Assembly: GCF_047730165.1 (NCBI RefSeq) | Contig: NZ_CP159834.1 | Coordinates: 2,418,001 to 2,482,000 of the forward strand | Origin: Patiriisocius sp047730165 | GTDB taxonomy: Bacteria > Bacteroidota > Bacteroidia > Flavobacteriales > Flavobacteriaceae | Length of the DNA stretch: 64,000 nt | Direction: 5' to 3' | Part shown: piece after piece, positions 8,168 to 16,934 of the stretch | Numbering within the stretch: position 1 is the first letter of the stretch | How the letters are laid out: the number at the start of each line of letters is the position of its first letter | Notes under the pieces: model-generated | Told to the model about the DNA's origin: nothing | The model's input: the letters and a program-made list of their open reading frames with translations, nothing else | Database searches by the model: none | Position numbers and translations under genes: made by a program

Positions 8168-11100
8168 ATGAAAAAATTAATCATACTAGTTATGGTTCTT
8201 ATCGTAGCACCCTTTGCTACAGACGCACAAGAATCTAAAGCTTTAAAAGGGAAAGAACTTTTTGGTGATATGCGTGCCAGACACATTGGTCCCGCCTTGA
8301 TGAGTGGTCGAATTAATGACTTAGAAATGCATCCTATAAATTCTCGTGTGATGTACGCAGGTACTGCCGGTGGTGGTGTATGGCGTTCTAATGATGGAGG
8401 CGCAACCTTCTCCCCTATTTTTGATGACCATGTACAATCTATTGGTGTTGTAACACTAGACCCTTCAAACCCAGATCAAACCATTTGGGTAGGGACTGGA
8501 GAAACCTGGACACGTAATTCTGTTTCTGTAGGTGACGGTTTATTTAGGTCTAAAGATGGTGGATCGAACTGGAAGGAAATTCCAGGATTTGAAAACAGTG
8601 AGCGTATTGCCTCTGTAATCGTAAACCCAAACAACTCAAAAGAAGTATATGTAGGAGTTCTTGGGGCCTTATGGAGCGATAGTGAAGATCGTGGGGTTTA
8701 CAAAACAACAGATGACGGAGCTACTTGGAAAAAAATATTATACATAGATAAAACAACAGGGGCCGCAGATGTAATTATGGACCCAAAAAACCCAAACATC
8801 TTGTATGCCTCTATGTGGGAATTTAGAAGAAGTGGTTGGGGCTTTAGTTCTGGTGGAGATAAAAGTGCGCTATATAAATCTACAGATGCAGGTGCGACTT
8901 GGAATAAAATACATAATGGATTTCCTGAAGGCGATCTTGGCCGTATTGCGGTTGCAGTAGCCCCTAGTGATAATAATATCTTATACAGTGTGCTCGAAAC
9001 AGAAGATAAATCTAAAAACGGATTATGGAAGTCAACAAATGCAGGGCAATCTTGGGAACACTTAAATAATGATTTTGGATTGGTAGTGCGTCCGTTCTAC
9101 TTTTCTAGAATTACTATAGACCCTAGAGATCCTAACGTGATTGTTAAAGGAGGATTGAGCGGATCAATAAGTAGAGATGGTGGAAAAACATTTCAGAATT
9201 TGGGGAATATGCATAGTGATATTCACGATATCACCTTTCATATCGATAACTCAGACCATATGTTCACAGGAACAGACGGCGGTGTATATCGTTCTTGGGA
9301 CGGTGGTGTTACTTTTGAAATCGTCGAAAATTTACCGCTTTCACAATTTTATCATATTAGTGTAGACGATTCAACTCCTTATAATGTGTATGGAGGTTTA
9401 CAAGATAATGGTTCTTGGTATGGGCCTTCTTCTTCTCCCGGAGGCGTGAATGCTCGTGATTGGAATAGTGTTGGCTATGGTGACGGTTTTAGAGTTTTAA
9501 AGCATCCCAAGAAAAATATTATTTATTCTGAAATGCAAGGGGCGGCAAACGTGTGGCGTTATGATGTTGCGCTGAACAGAACGAAGACAATACAGCCACT
9601 CGCAAAAAAAGGCGATGCAGAACTACGTTTTAATTGGAATGCACCTATGGCAGTGAGTGAGCACCAAGCAGATCGATTTTATATGGGAAGTCAGTTTTTA
9701 CATAAGAGTGAAGATATGGGTGATTCTTGGAAGATCATCTCACCAGACTTAACCACTAATGATCCACTGAAACAAGATCAATCTAAATCTGGAGGGCTCT
9801 CTGTTGATAATAGTGGTGCAGAAAATCACACCACCATTTTTACCATAGCAGAATCTCCAGTAGATCAAAATGTAATTTGGATAGGTACAGACGATGGTAA
9901 TGTACAAGTCACTACAGATGCTGGTAAGAACTGGACTAATGTAACAGCAAACCTTGCAGGCATTCCAGCAAACACATGGGTATATCATATAGAAGCAAGT
10001 GTGCATAACAAAGGAACGGCCTACGCAGTTTTTGATGGACACTCTAGCGGAGATATGAAACCTTATGGCTTAAAAACAACCGATTTTGGAAAAACGTGGA
10101 AGAATATTATTAGTCCAGACATCCAAGAAAATGCTTTCGTTCGTAACATACAAGAAGACTATGAAAATGAAGATCTTTTATTTTTAGGAACAGAACTTGG
10201 CCTTTACGTTAGTATTGACGGTGGAAAAAACTGGTCACATTTTACAAATAACATGCCACCCGTAGCAGTACACTTTATTGATATGCAAAAGCAGACCAAT
10301 GATATCGTCATGGGTACACACGGTCGTGGTGTTATTATTATTGATGACATTAGTCCCTTACGTGAATTGAGTCCAGCTATTTTAGAGAAGGACGTTCATT
10401 TTTTTGAAACGAGTCCTTTTACGATGGTAGAAGAAAGCGGTTTTGCAGGAAGCTTTGGGAGTGAGACGCAATTTGTGGGTGCTAATAAATCTACCTCTGC
10501 TACTGTGGTTTACTATCTTAAGAAGCGTCATACCTTCGGAAAAATGAACATGGAAGTACAAGATATGGAGGGGAACAAAGTAGCGACGCTAGATCCGGGA
10601 AAATCAAAAGGAATCAACATTGTCACTTGGAATTATATAAGTAAGACGCCAAAAGTGGCACAGTCAAAGATTATGGCTAGAGGCGCATTTACTCCAAAAA
10701 GAGTTGTGGCTGGAAAATACAAAGTAGTAATGACAAAGAAAAATGAAGTCTTTGAAACAACTATAGATGTTAGATACGATGATAAAACCCCTACCACTCT
10801 AGCTGCTCGTAAAGAGCAAGAAGCGCTAACAGCAGAACTTTTTGATATGGTTGAAGACCTTGCTTTTATAGTAAACGAGGTGCAAGAGACTCAAAAGTTT
10901 ACAGCACTTATGATGGAAGAGCAACCAGCAACAAAAAAGACAGCTCAAAAACTAAACGATGAACTAGAAGCATTACGTAAAGATTTGGTAATAACTACAG
11001 GTGACAACTATGTAGAAACAGCAGAACCTGAATTAAGAGAGCGTATGGCAGAATTATACGGTACTGTTGCCAGTACATATGATGCAGTGAGTCCAGCAAG

Positions 11101-11260
11101 AAAAGATAATTACTTGTTGATTAAAGAAGAGATGATCGCTGCAAAGAAGCGCTATGAAGACATAAAAAACAAAGCAGGAAAGAAGTTTAAAACCGCAGTA
11201 GAAAAAGCGGGAGCAACCTTTCCTACGATGCAAACTATGGAAGCATTTTTAAAAGATTGA
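8168..11260 (+). CDS. Secreted BNR/YVTN-repeat beta-propeller protein (VPS10/sortilin-like)
   Basis: 1030 residues from the ATG at 8168, chosen because it starts a signal peptide (MKKLIILVMVLIVAPFATDA, then QESKAL). The frame 18 codons longer crosses the upstream terminator and is rejected. Residues about 35-740 are two consecutive beta-propellers built from Asp-box (BNR) repeats such as SNDGGATFSPIF, SKDGGSNWKEIPG, STDAGATWNKI, TTDAGKNWTNV and SIDGGKNWSHF. The last 250 residues are an Ig-like segment and a Lys/Glu-rich helical tail. Bacteroidota homologues are called WD40/YVTN/BNR-repeat or glycosyl hydrolase; I see no sialidase FRIP motif, so catalysis is doubtful. No type IX sorting tail is present. 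Confidence 0.85.
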   Translation: MKKLIILVMVLIVAPFATDAQESKALKGKELFGDMRARHIGPALMSGRINDLEMHPINSRVMYAGTAGGGVWRSNDGGATFSPIFDDHVQSIGVVTLDPSNPDQTIWVGTGETWTRNSVSVGDGLFRSKDGGSNWKEIPGFENSERIASVIVNPNNSKEVYVGVLGALWSDSEDRGVYKTTDDGATWKKILYIDKTTGAADVIMDPKNPNILYASMWEFRRSGWGFSSGGDKSALYKSTDAGATWNKIHNGFPEGDLGRIAVAVAPSDNNILYSVLETEDKSKNGLWKSTNAGQSWEHLNNDFGLVVRPFYFSRITIDPRDPNVIVKGGLSGSISRDGGKTFQNLGNMHSDIHDITFHIDNSDHMFTGTDGGVYRSWDGGVTFEIVENLPLSQFYHISVDDSTPYNVYGGLQDNGSWYGPSSSPGGVNARDWNSVGYGDGFRVLKHPKKNIIYSEMQGAANVWRYDVALNRTKTIQPLAKKGDAELRFNWNAPMAVSEHQADRFYMGSQFLHKSEDMGDSWKIISPDLTTNDPLKQDQSKSGGLSVDNSGAENHTTIFTIAESPVDQNVIWIGTDDGNVQVTTDAGKNWTNVTANLAGIPANTWVYHIEASVHNKGTAYAVFDGHSSGDMKPYGLKTTDFGKTWKNIISPDIQENAFVRNIQEDYENEDLLFLGTELGLYVSIDGGKNWSHFTNNMPPVAVHFIDMQKQTNDIVMGTHGRGVIIIDDISPLRELSPAILEKDVHFFETSPFTMVEESGFAGSFGSETQFVGANKSTSATVVYYLKKRHTFGKMNMEVQDMEGNKVATLDPGKSKGINIVTWNYISKTPKVAQSKIMARGAFTPKRVVAGKYKVVMTKKNEVFETTIDVRYDDKTPTTLAARKEQEALTAELFDMVEDLAFIVNEVQETQKFTALMMEEQPATKKTAQKLNDELEALRKDLVITTGDNYVETAEPELRERMAELYGTVASTYDAVSPARKDNYLLIKEEMIAAKKRYEDIKNKAGKKFKTAVEKAGATFPTMQTMEAFLKD

Positions 11261-11289
11261 GTTTTTATACGTTTCCATTATAATTTATT

Positions 11290-11327
11290 AAGGTGCTTGT
11301 TGCTAAACACAACAAGCACCTTTTTTC
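11290..11327 (+). terminator. Intrinsic terminator after the BNR-repeat gene
   Basis: Long stem AAGGTGCTTGTTG / CAACAAGCACCTT followed by T6. Confidence 0.9.
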
Positions 11328-11473
11328 TTTTAGGATAAAACAAGAGCGTAGTTTTGATTTAAAACTCGGCTTGAATTCACATTTATTTTATGTTGACATC
11401 CTGTAGATAACTTCGGGGCGGTAGTATAAATGCGCATACTTGATTAATGTACCTTTAAGAAAACCTAAATACT

Positions 11474-11890
11474 ATGGACACTAGAGATTTATCATTGTTA
11501 GCCCTTCGACCAGAACTTCCTAATGTGAGAGTAGACGGCGCCATGTCTTCTGAAGAACATTTTCAGAATAATACATTGCGACCTGTGATTAAGTTGCAGA
11601 ATGACTTGTTAGTAGCCGTTTTTAAGAATTATATAAAGAAGCACAAAAATGTATTTCAAACATACACCGTAGATAAGCGCCTAGATTATATTGATAACGC
11701 GATACAGCGGGACATAAAATTTAGAAATTCTTTAAAAGGAATTGTGATTGGACATTTTACTGCAGAAGAATATTCAAAATATATTGATAACTCTTCTGCT
11801 CTAAATAAGAGGATGATGAATCTCGTTAAAGAACGCCTTAAAAGTAATATCCAACTTTTAGAACCAGTATTGAGAACCCAAGTAGCCTAG
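11474..11890 (+). CDS. Conserved flavobacterial protein of unknown function
   Basis: 138 residues, no signal or membrane segment, mixed helical composition (LQNDLLVAVFKNYIKKHKNV, DKRLDYIDNAIQRDIKFRNS, LNKRMMNLVKERLKSNIQLL). The start MDTRDLSLLALRPELPNV resembles a family widely conserved in Flavobacteriaceae and sometimes labelled glyoxalase in databases; nothing in the sequence supports that activity, as no vicinal-oxygen-chelate motif is visible. It ends four bases inside the end of the convergent DUF2461 gene. Confidence 0.7.
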   Translation: MDTRDLSLLALRPELPNVRVDGAMSSEEHFQNNTLRPVIKLQNDLLVAVFKNYIKKHKNVFQTYTVDKRLDYIDNAIQRDIKFRNSLKGIVIGHFTAEEYSKYIDNSSALNKRMMNLVKERLKSNIQLLEPVLRTQVA

Positions 11891-12570
11891 TCTTCTATTA
11901 AAGAAACACCATTAAGATCTGTTGTTAGAACGGCACTCATATAATCGTAATATGGGCGTAGTAAATTAAAATGATATAAGAGTTTTTCTGAAAAATCTGA
12001 TGCCTGTACTTCTGCATCCGTAAAGGAATGTTCGACAAAATAACTTTTAAGTCTTATCAAATCTATATTAGGATCTTCTTTACTAAACCCCTTAGGAGAA
12101 GTCTTAACAGCATATTGTTCGTTAAAACCCCCGAAGGCTTTCTCAAATTCTGATGCTGCTAAAATTTCTCTTATTTCCGTAGTATCCATTTCAAACTCTT
12201 TACGTATTCGCAGTAAGTCTGCCGGTTCTGGGCTAAAAAAACCTCCAGCCATTAAACTGTTTCCCGGCTCTAGTCGCAAATAATACCCCCCTCTTCTTTG
12301 TGCACCTGCTCTGCTCCAACTCGCGCTGCGATGCACATTATAAGGTGTCTTATCTTTACTAAAACGGATATCTCGATTGATTCTGAAAATTTTCTGCTTG
12401 GCTATCTCGTCTGTTTCTTGCAAGCCGTCCTGCACTTGTGCGTAAAAAGATTTTAACTCTTTCTCGCTAGCTAAATATTCCTTTTTGTTTTCCTGCATCC
12501 AATCGCGATGATTGTTCTTGCTCAGTTTTTTAAGAAAGTCATACGAAGATTTAGGAATGTTTGTGCTCAT
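11887..12570 (-). CDS. DUF2461 domain protein
   Basis: 227 residues from the ATG at 12570 (MSTNIPKSSYDFLKKLSKNN); the longer frame to 12639 adds a non-conserved hydrophobic stretch and is rejected. DUF2461 hallmarks are present: FLKKLSKNNHRDWMQENKKE near the start, RDIRFSKDKTPYNVHRSASW at about 80-100, and GYYLRLEPGNSLMAGGFFSP at about 112-132. The function of the family is unknown. It overlaps the convergent upstream neighbour by four bases, so the two transcripts must run into one another. Confidence 0.9.
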   Translation of the reverse strand: MSTNIPKSSYDFLKKLSKNNHRDWMQENKKEYLASEKELKSFYAQVQDGLQETDEIAKQKIFRINRDIRFSKDKTPYNVHRSASWSRAGAQRRGGYYLRLEPGNSLMAGGFFSPEPADLLRIRKEFEMDTTEIREILAASEFEKAFGGFNEQYAVKTSPKGFSKEDPNIDLIRLKSYFVEHSFTDAEVQASDFSEKLLYHFNLLRPYYDYMSAVLTTDLNGVSLIED

Positions 12571-12644
12571 AACTATTTTATGTAAAATGTAAATATAAAT
12601 GGTTTTCCTTATATTAAACGGCAATAACCTTAAAACCAAATACT

Positions 12645-13079
12645 ATGAATACGTATTCAAAACCAACGAAAGGATTCTGGATAATAGCCATAATCGCTCT
12701 GTTATGGAACCTAATGGGAACAGTTCAATTTTTATCTTCTACGGTCTTAAAAGACTTGTTATATGAAACACTCAATGATACTCAAATTGCATTATTTGAA
12801 AATTTACCATCGTGGTATTACATCGTTTTCGGAATCGCAGTGATTACTGGAGTGTTAGGTAGCATTTTGTTATTGATGCGAAAAAAACTAGCGGTACTAC
12901 TCTTTACAATTTCACTCATCGCCGTAAGTATTCAAATGATTTACTGGATGTTCGCAACAGATGTGATTGATGTCTATGGAACAACAGATGCCCTTACAAT
13001 GCCTATTATCGTTATTATTACAGCCTTGGTCTTATTGATGTATAGCAGGTCTGTCGCAAGAAAAGGATGGCTTTCATAG
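12645..13079 (+). CDS. Four-helix membrane protein, unknown function
   Basis: 144 residues with four predicted membrane helices (about 10-30, 58-78, 82-105, 115-138) and short loops. The loop between helices 1 and 2 is amphipathic (LKDLLYETLNDTQIALFENL). Similar proteins in Flavobacteria are sometimes called sugar transporter, but a 144-residue, four-helix protein without known transporter motifs does not justify that. It starts 75 bases from the divergent DUF2461 gene and is followed by a bidirectional terminator. Confidence 0.75.
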   Translation: MNTYSKPTKGFWIIAIIALLWNLMGTVQFLSSTVLKDLLYETLNDTQIALFENLPSWYYIVFGIAVITGVLGSILLLMRKKLAVLLFTISLIAVSIQMIYWMFATDVIDVYGTTDALTMPIIVIITALVLLMYSRSVARKGWLS

Positions 13080-13100
13080 TTTACTTACTCTTAGTACAAA

Positions 13101-13133
13101 AATAAAGGCTGCACTAATTGCAGCCTTTATTTT
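13101..13133. terminator. Bidirectional terminator between the membrane protein and corA
   Basis: Perfect 12-base stem AATAAAGGCTGC / GCAGCCTTTATT with T/A-rich flanks on both sides; it touches the corA stop and serves both converging genes. Confidence 0.85.
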
Positions 13134-14217
13134 ATAACCATTTTTTACGCTTAAAATATATTAGCATTCCTACAAATACTAGAATCATAGCTCCCCACAG
13201 GACAAAATAACCATATTTGAAATGAAGCTCCGGGATATACTCAAAGTTCATCCCATAGATGCCAGCCATAAATGTGAGCGGTATAAATATAGACGCCATA
13301 ATGGTAAGCACCTTCATCACCTCATTCATTTTATTACTGATGGTCGTCATATACATATCCATCAGTCCCCAAATCATCTCTCTGTAGATATCTACACTTT
13401 CAGAAACTTGGATAATATGGTCATACAGATCTCTAATGTAGTTATTGGTACGTTCTTCTATAAGTGGTGTTTCTGTTTTTTCAAGGCGGTTGATTACTTC
13501 TCGTAATGGGAAAACAGCGCGTCTTATTTTTAATATTTCTTTTTTAAGTTCTTGTATGTCCTTTGTGATGTCATCTTCTACCTCGTCCTCAAAGAGTTGG
13601 TCTTCTAGTAATTCAATTTTTTCGCTCATCACTTCGATGACACTAAAATAATTATCAATCACTGCATCAAGAATAGCAAACATTAAGTAATCTGCACCTG
13701 CATTTCGTATGCGTCCTTTTGAGTTCTCAAGACGTTCACGTAAACCATCAAAAACATCACCATCTGCTTCTTGAAAAGTCAATACATAATCATCACCTAA
13801 CACTAAACTCACATGCTCATTAATGAGCTCGTCGTTCTCAGTGTAGTGCAGCATTTTAAAGACGATAAAGAGATACTCATCATACTCATCAATCTTGGGG
13901 CGTTGATTCACAGAAACAATATCTTCTTGAATGAGAGGGTGCAACTTATAGTGATCTCCCAATCGCTCAATCTCTGTCGCGTTATTAAGTCCGTTGACAT
14001 TTACCCAAGTTACATGCTCAGTACCTTTAAAGTCAAAGGCGACTTCTACATTTTCTGTATCTATACGGTCATAACGATCCTTAGAATAATCAATGATTTC
14101 AAGCTTCGTAGATGTTCCCACTTTATGTCCCGTGTACCTTACTTCACCAGGAGCGTGGTTTTCAGTCTTTCTAATTCTCTTAAGTAATTTTTTTACTTTT
14201 TTACGTTTTGCGCACAT
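13132..14217 (-). CDS. corA: Magnesium/cobalt transporter CorA
   Basis: 361 residues. The large N-terminal cytoplasmic domain has the CorA pattern (KGTEHVTWVNVNGLNNATEI, then LHPLIQEDIVSVNQRPKIDE at about 90-112), a long helix-rich stalk with many Glu/Lys residues, and two membrane helices at the C-terminus. The selectivity signature is seen as YGMNFE in the loop after the first helix (TFMAGIYGMNFEYIPELHF), and the second helix ends in a basic tail (YFKRKKWL). It forms a homopentameric channel for divalent cations in the inner membrane. The gene is divergent from the OmpA-like gene, with about 170 bases between them. Confidence 0.96.
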   Translation of the reverse strand: MCAKRKKVKKLLKRIRKTENHAPGEVRYTGHKVGTSTKLEIIDYSKDRYDRIDTENVEVAFDFKGTEHVTWVNVNGLNNATEIERLGDHYKLHPLIQEDIVSVNQRPKIDEYDEYLFIVFKMLHYTENDELINEHVSLVLGDDYVLTFQEADGDVFDGLRERLENSKGRIRNAGADYLMFAILDAVIDNYFSVIEVMSEKIELLEDQLFEDEVEDDITKDIQELKKEILKIRRAVFPLREVINRLEKTETPLIEERTNNYIRDLYDHIIQVSESVDIYREMIWGLMDMYMTTISNKMNEVMKVLTIMASIFIPLTFMAGIYGMNFEYIPELHFKYGYFVLWGAMILVFVGMLIYFKRKKWL

Positions 14218-14389
14218 TGATACATATTTAAATTAAATATAAGCGTAATTTTTGATTGCCAAAATTCACGCACAAAAATAAATGTTAATTAATTTTGCAA
14301 AACATCTTTGTCAACATTTCGTAATAAAGGATAGAAATCTTAGATTTGTTAGGCAGACTGCATTAATTAATTTTGAAGTCTAAAATCTA

Positions 14390-15343
14390 ATGAAAAACTT
14401 TTTAGTCGCCTTTTTGGTCTTCCTTGTATGGTCGGTTTTCGGGTTATGGATGTACTCCTTCTCTTCGTCACCACATATTGGGTCGAGGGGTAATACTGAG
14501 AGTATTTCAGAAATAAAAATAGAGACAGCCACTTTAGAAAAAGATACAATAACCAGTTCTTCTGAAATTTTAAACAGGGAAACTATTGTTCCCAAAAAAG
14601 ACTTTGTGGTTGCAGCGTTAGATCAAACAACGCTCTTTGAGGCTCACGAGACAATCGCTATTGAAAAGGATACTTCTCAAATTATACTTCCAGATACACT
14701 CGCAGATCTTCCGGCTGCCCTTACTGCGTACCTGCAAGAAAATCCTGGGCAAGAACTTCATATTACTTCATGTTATAGTGCTTCAGAAAAAATTAAAACA
14801 CCAAATATAGGCGTGCAACGCGCCAATGATTTTGAGAAAACGATTGTTGCTTTAGGAGCAGATAAAAATCAATTAGTAATAAAGCCAATACTTACAACTG
14901 AGGTATTTGACGCAGAGAATAAACTATCTAACGGAATGACATTTTCGTTTAAACTCCTTGATAGAGAACGTATTATTAATAGTGTGCCAAAAATACCAAA
15001 TACTATTATTTTTTATCCGGCATACGATTTTGACGAAGTGCTGCATACTAAAAAACTGAAAGAACTAATTAAACACGTGGTAACGGTACTCGAAGATAAT
15101 CCAAGTCTAAAAGTAACCGTCGTTGGCCATACCGATCATATAGGTGCTAATTCCGAAAATTATATACGAGGCTTAAAATCTGCGAGACAAATACGCTGGT
15201 ACCTTGTCACTAAGGGTGCTATTACTAGCGCCAACATTATTGCCATCTCAAAAGGAGAAACCGATCCTATATTACGTGAAGGTATGCGAGCGAGTCGTGC
15301 AGAAAACGAAAGAATCGAAATCCAGTTTTCAAAAAAACCATGA
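14390..15343 (+). CDS. Membrane-anchored OmpA-family peptidoglycan-binding protein
   Basis: 317 residues. One N-terminal membrane anchor (FLVAFLVFLVWSVFGLWMYS), then a periplasmic region with two OmpA-like halves: a degenerate one at about 105-200 and a recognisable one at about 210-315 (TIIFYPAYDFDEVLHTKKLK, VTVVGHTDHIGANSENYIRG, LKSARQIRWYLVTKG, ISKGETDP, SRAENERIEIQF). The GHTD motif and the N-x-x-L-S-x-x-R-A equivalent give peptidoglycan contact. It probably tethers the inner membrane to the wall. It overlaps the next gene by four bases. A TAGATTTG element at 14341-14348 could be its -7 box, but no TTG lies at the usual distance. Confidence 0.85.
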   Translation: MKNFLVAFLVFLVWSVFGLWMYSFSSSPHIGSRGNTESISEIKIETATLEKDTITSSSEILNRETIVPKKDFVVAALDQTTLFEAHETIAIEKDTSQIILPDTLADLPAALTAYLQENPGQELHITSCYSASEKIKTPNIGVQRANDFEKTIVALGADKNQLVIKPILTTEVFDAENKLSNGMTFSFKLLDRERIINSVPKIPNTIIFYPAYDFDEVLHTKKLKELIKHVVTVLEDNPSLKVTVVGHTDHIGANSENYIRGLKSARQIRWYLVTKGAITSANIIAISKGETDPILREGMRASRAENERIEIQFSKKP

Positions 15344-15933
15344 CAGAAGCAATTGAAATACAGGCGCTAATTATAGCTTATGGGCCCATATTATTGCTGA
15401 TGCTAAGCACTTTTATTTTAGGATATGTTCTTGCAGCTTTATTTGCAAAACAGGAATCTAAAAAAGCATTGAGTGCCCTTAGTAAGGAGCTGAAATCAAA
15501 AAATGAAGAAAAAAGCTTACGAGATATAGAAACTATTTTTACTGAAATCAGACCTAAAATTATTGATATTGTAAAAGAATCACAACAACAGGTTGTCCCT
15601 ATTAACATATCTATGCCTAAACCCGATATTGCTGAAAAAGCAAAATCAACCTACGTATCATTTAAAAAACAAACGCCAAAACTCAATCAAAGCGTTATCG
15701 CTTCTGGCAGGCTAGATATGCCAGATGATCTCACTAAAATAGAAGGAATAGGACCATATATAGAAGAGCGACTTAACAATATAGGAATTTATAATTACGA
15801 CCAAATAAGCAAACTAGAAGTAAGCGACATACGAATCATCACTGAGCTCATAGAATTTTTTCCTGGAAGAATAGAAAGAGATAACTGGGTAAAGCAAGCA
15901 AATGCACTGATACTCTATCGTTCAAAACTATAA
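15340..15933 (+). CDS. Membrane protein with C-terminal helix-hairpin-helix domain
   Basis: 197 residues: a membrane helix at about 12-32, a Lys/Glu-rich coiled-coil-like stretch at about 35-75, a linker with Pro/Lys, and a C-terminal helix-hairpin-helix unit at about 125-190 (DDLTKIEGIGPYIEERLNNI, then IYNYDQISKLEVSDIRIITE). The same domain is found fused to other proteins and is often labelled NADH:ubiquinone oxidoreductase 41 kDa-like. The DNA-binding form needs GxGxxxA; here it is GIGPYIE, so DNA binding is uncertain. Coupling to the OmpA-like gene suggests an envelope complex. Confidence 0.75.
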   Translation: MTEAIEIQALIIAYGPILLLMLSTFILGYVLAALFAKQESKKALSALSKELKSKNEEKSLRDIETIFTEIRPKIIDIVKESQQQVVPINISMPKPDIAEKAKSTYVSFKKQTPKLNQSVIASGRLDMPDDLTKIEGIGPYIEERLNNIGIYNYDQISKLEVSDIRIITELIEFFPGRIERDNWVKQANALILYRSKL

Positions 15934-16037
15934 TTGCTAAAAACGTTCTTTAGGCACAAGACTACATTTATATTATATCAACTGCCGTTTATAAAGTAAA
16001 ATGATTTTCTGTGTATGGTGACATTTATAGAAAAGAG

Positions 16038-16068
16038 AAACCCCGCAATCATATTGCAGGGTTTTTAT
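16038..16068. terminator. Terminator between the HhH gene and the prohibitin gene
   Basis: Hairpin AAACCC(C)GCAAT / ATTGC(A)GGGTTT with one mismatch, then T5. It stands between convergent genes and could serve both. Confidence 0.7.
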
Positions 16069-16106
16069 CTTTGTGAGCATATAATAATGCTATACTATTT
16101 CAGCAA

Positions 16107-16919
16107 TTAGTTGTCACCTAAAATTAAAGGTAAGCCGCTATCGCTAGACCCTATTACTACGACCTTAGTGTTAGGAGATTGTGCTAGCTTTAACGTAGCA
16201 TCAATTCCTTTGTCCAAAAGAATCTTATCAGTAAGAGAAGCACTTAAAATCTTGTTTGCATCTGCTTTACCCTGTGCTTCAATACGCACTTTCTCTGCTT
16301 CCTTAGAGGCTGTAACAAGTCTAAACTCATATTCTAATGATTCTTGCTCTTGTTTAAGTTTGCGTTCAATAGCCGTCTTAATTGTAGCTGGTAGCGTCAC
16401 ATCACGAACAAGCACTTCGTTTAACTGCACGTATTGTTTATCAAGAATCTTTTTAGTTTCTGTAAAAATTTCATCTTGTATCGCATCTCTTTTACTGCTA
16501 TACAATTGCTCTGGTGTATAACGACCTACAACACTTCTTGCTGCACTGCGTATCGCTGGCTGAATTACACGTTGTAAATAATTCTGACCAAGAGTTTGGT
16601 GTAAAAAACCTACTTTTTCTGGAACCGGTTGGTACCAAGCTGAAGCATCAATCTGAATCTCTAAACCATTTGATGAAAGTACTTTCATCTTTTCGAAAAG
16701 TTCTTGCTGGCGCACTTCATACTTAATAACATCATTCCAAGGTGCAATAAAATGTAAACCCTCTCCTAATGGCGGTAAATCTGTAACAACACCATCGCTA
16801 AGCTTGTATAAAACCCCCGCTTCTCCAGAACGAATCTGAACGAAAGACTTCACCATTACTATTATTAGTATCACTAATATGATAATTACTGGTATTCCTA
16901 ATTTTGGTACTTTTTCCAT
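16107..16919 (-). CDS. Prohibitin/SPFH (band 7) family membrane protein
   Basis: 270 residues. An N-terminal membrane anchor (IPVIIILVILIIVMVKSFVQ) is followed by a band-7 domain at about 30-205 (GEAGVLYKLSDGVVTDLPPL, GLHFIAPWNDVIKYEVRQQE, IDASAWYQPVPEKVGFLHQ), then a coiled region (KLKQEQESLEYEFRLVTASK, EAEKVRIEAQGKADA). Prohibitin-like proteins form large rings and scaffold membrane proteases or lipid domains. It starts 15 bases after the end of the vWA-like gene and is probably cotranscribed with it. Confidence 0.92.
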   Translation of the reverse strand: MEKVPKLGIPVIIILVILIIVMVKSFVQIRSGEAGVLYKLSDGVVTDLPPLGEGLHFIAPWNDVIKYEVRQQELFEKMKVLSSNGLEIQIDASAWYQPVPEKVGFLHQTLGQNYLQRVIQPAIRSAARSVVGRYTPEQLYSSKRDAIQDEIFTETKKILDKQYVQLNEVLVRDVTLPATIKTAIERKLKQEQESLEYEFRLVTASKEAEKVRIEAQGKADANKILSASLTDKILLDKGIDATLKLAQSPNTKVVVIGSSDSGLPLILGDN

Positions 16920-16934
16920 AATTTTTATTTTAAG

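Noticed and set aside
11474..11890. Glyoxalase label for the conserved 138-residue protein
   Set aside because: No metal-binding or fold motif of glyoxalases is visible.
12645..13079. Sugar transporter label for the four-helix membrane protein
   Set aside because: Too small and without transporter motifs; left as unknown.
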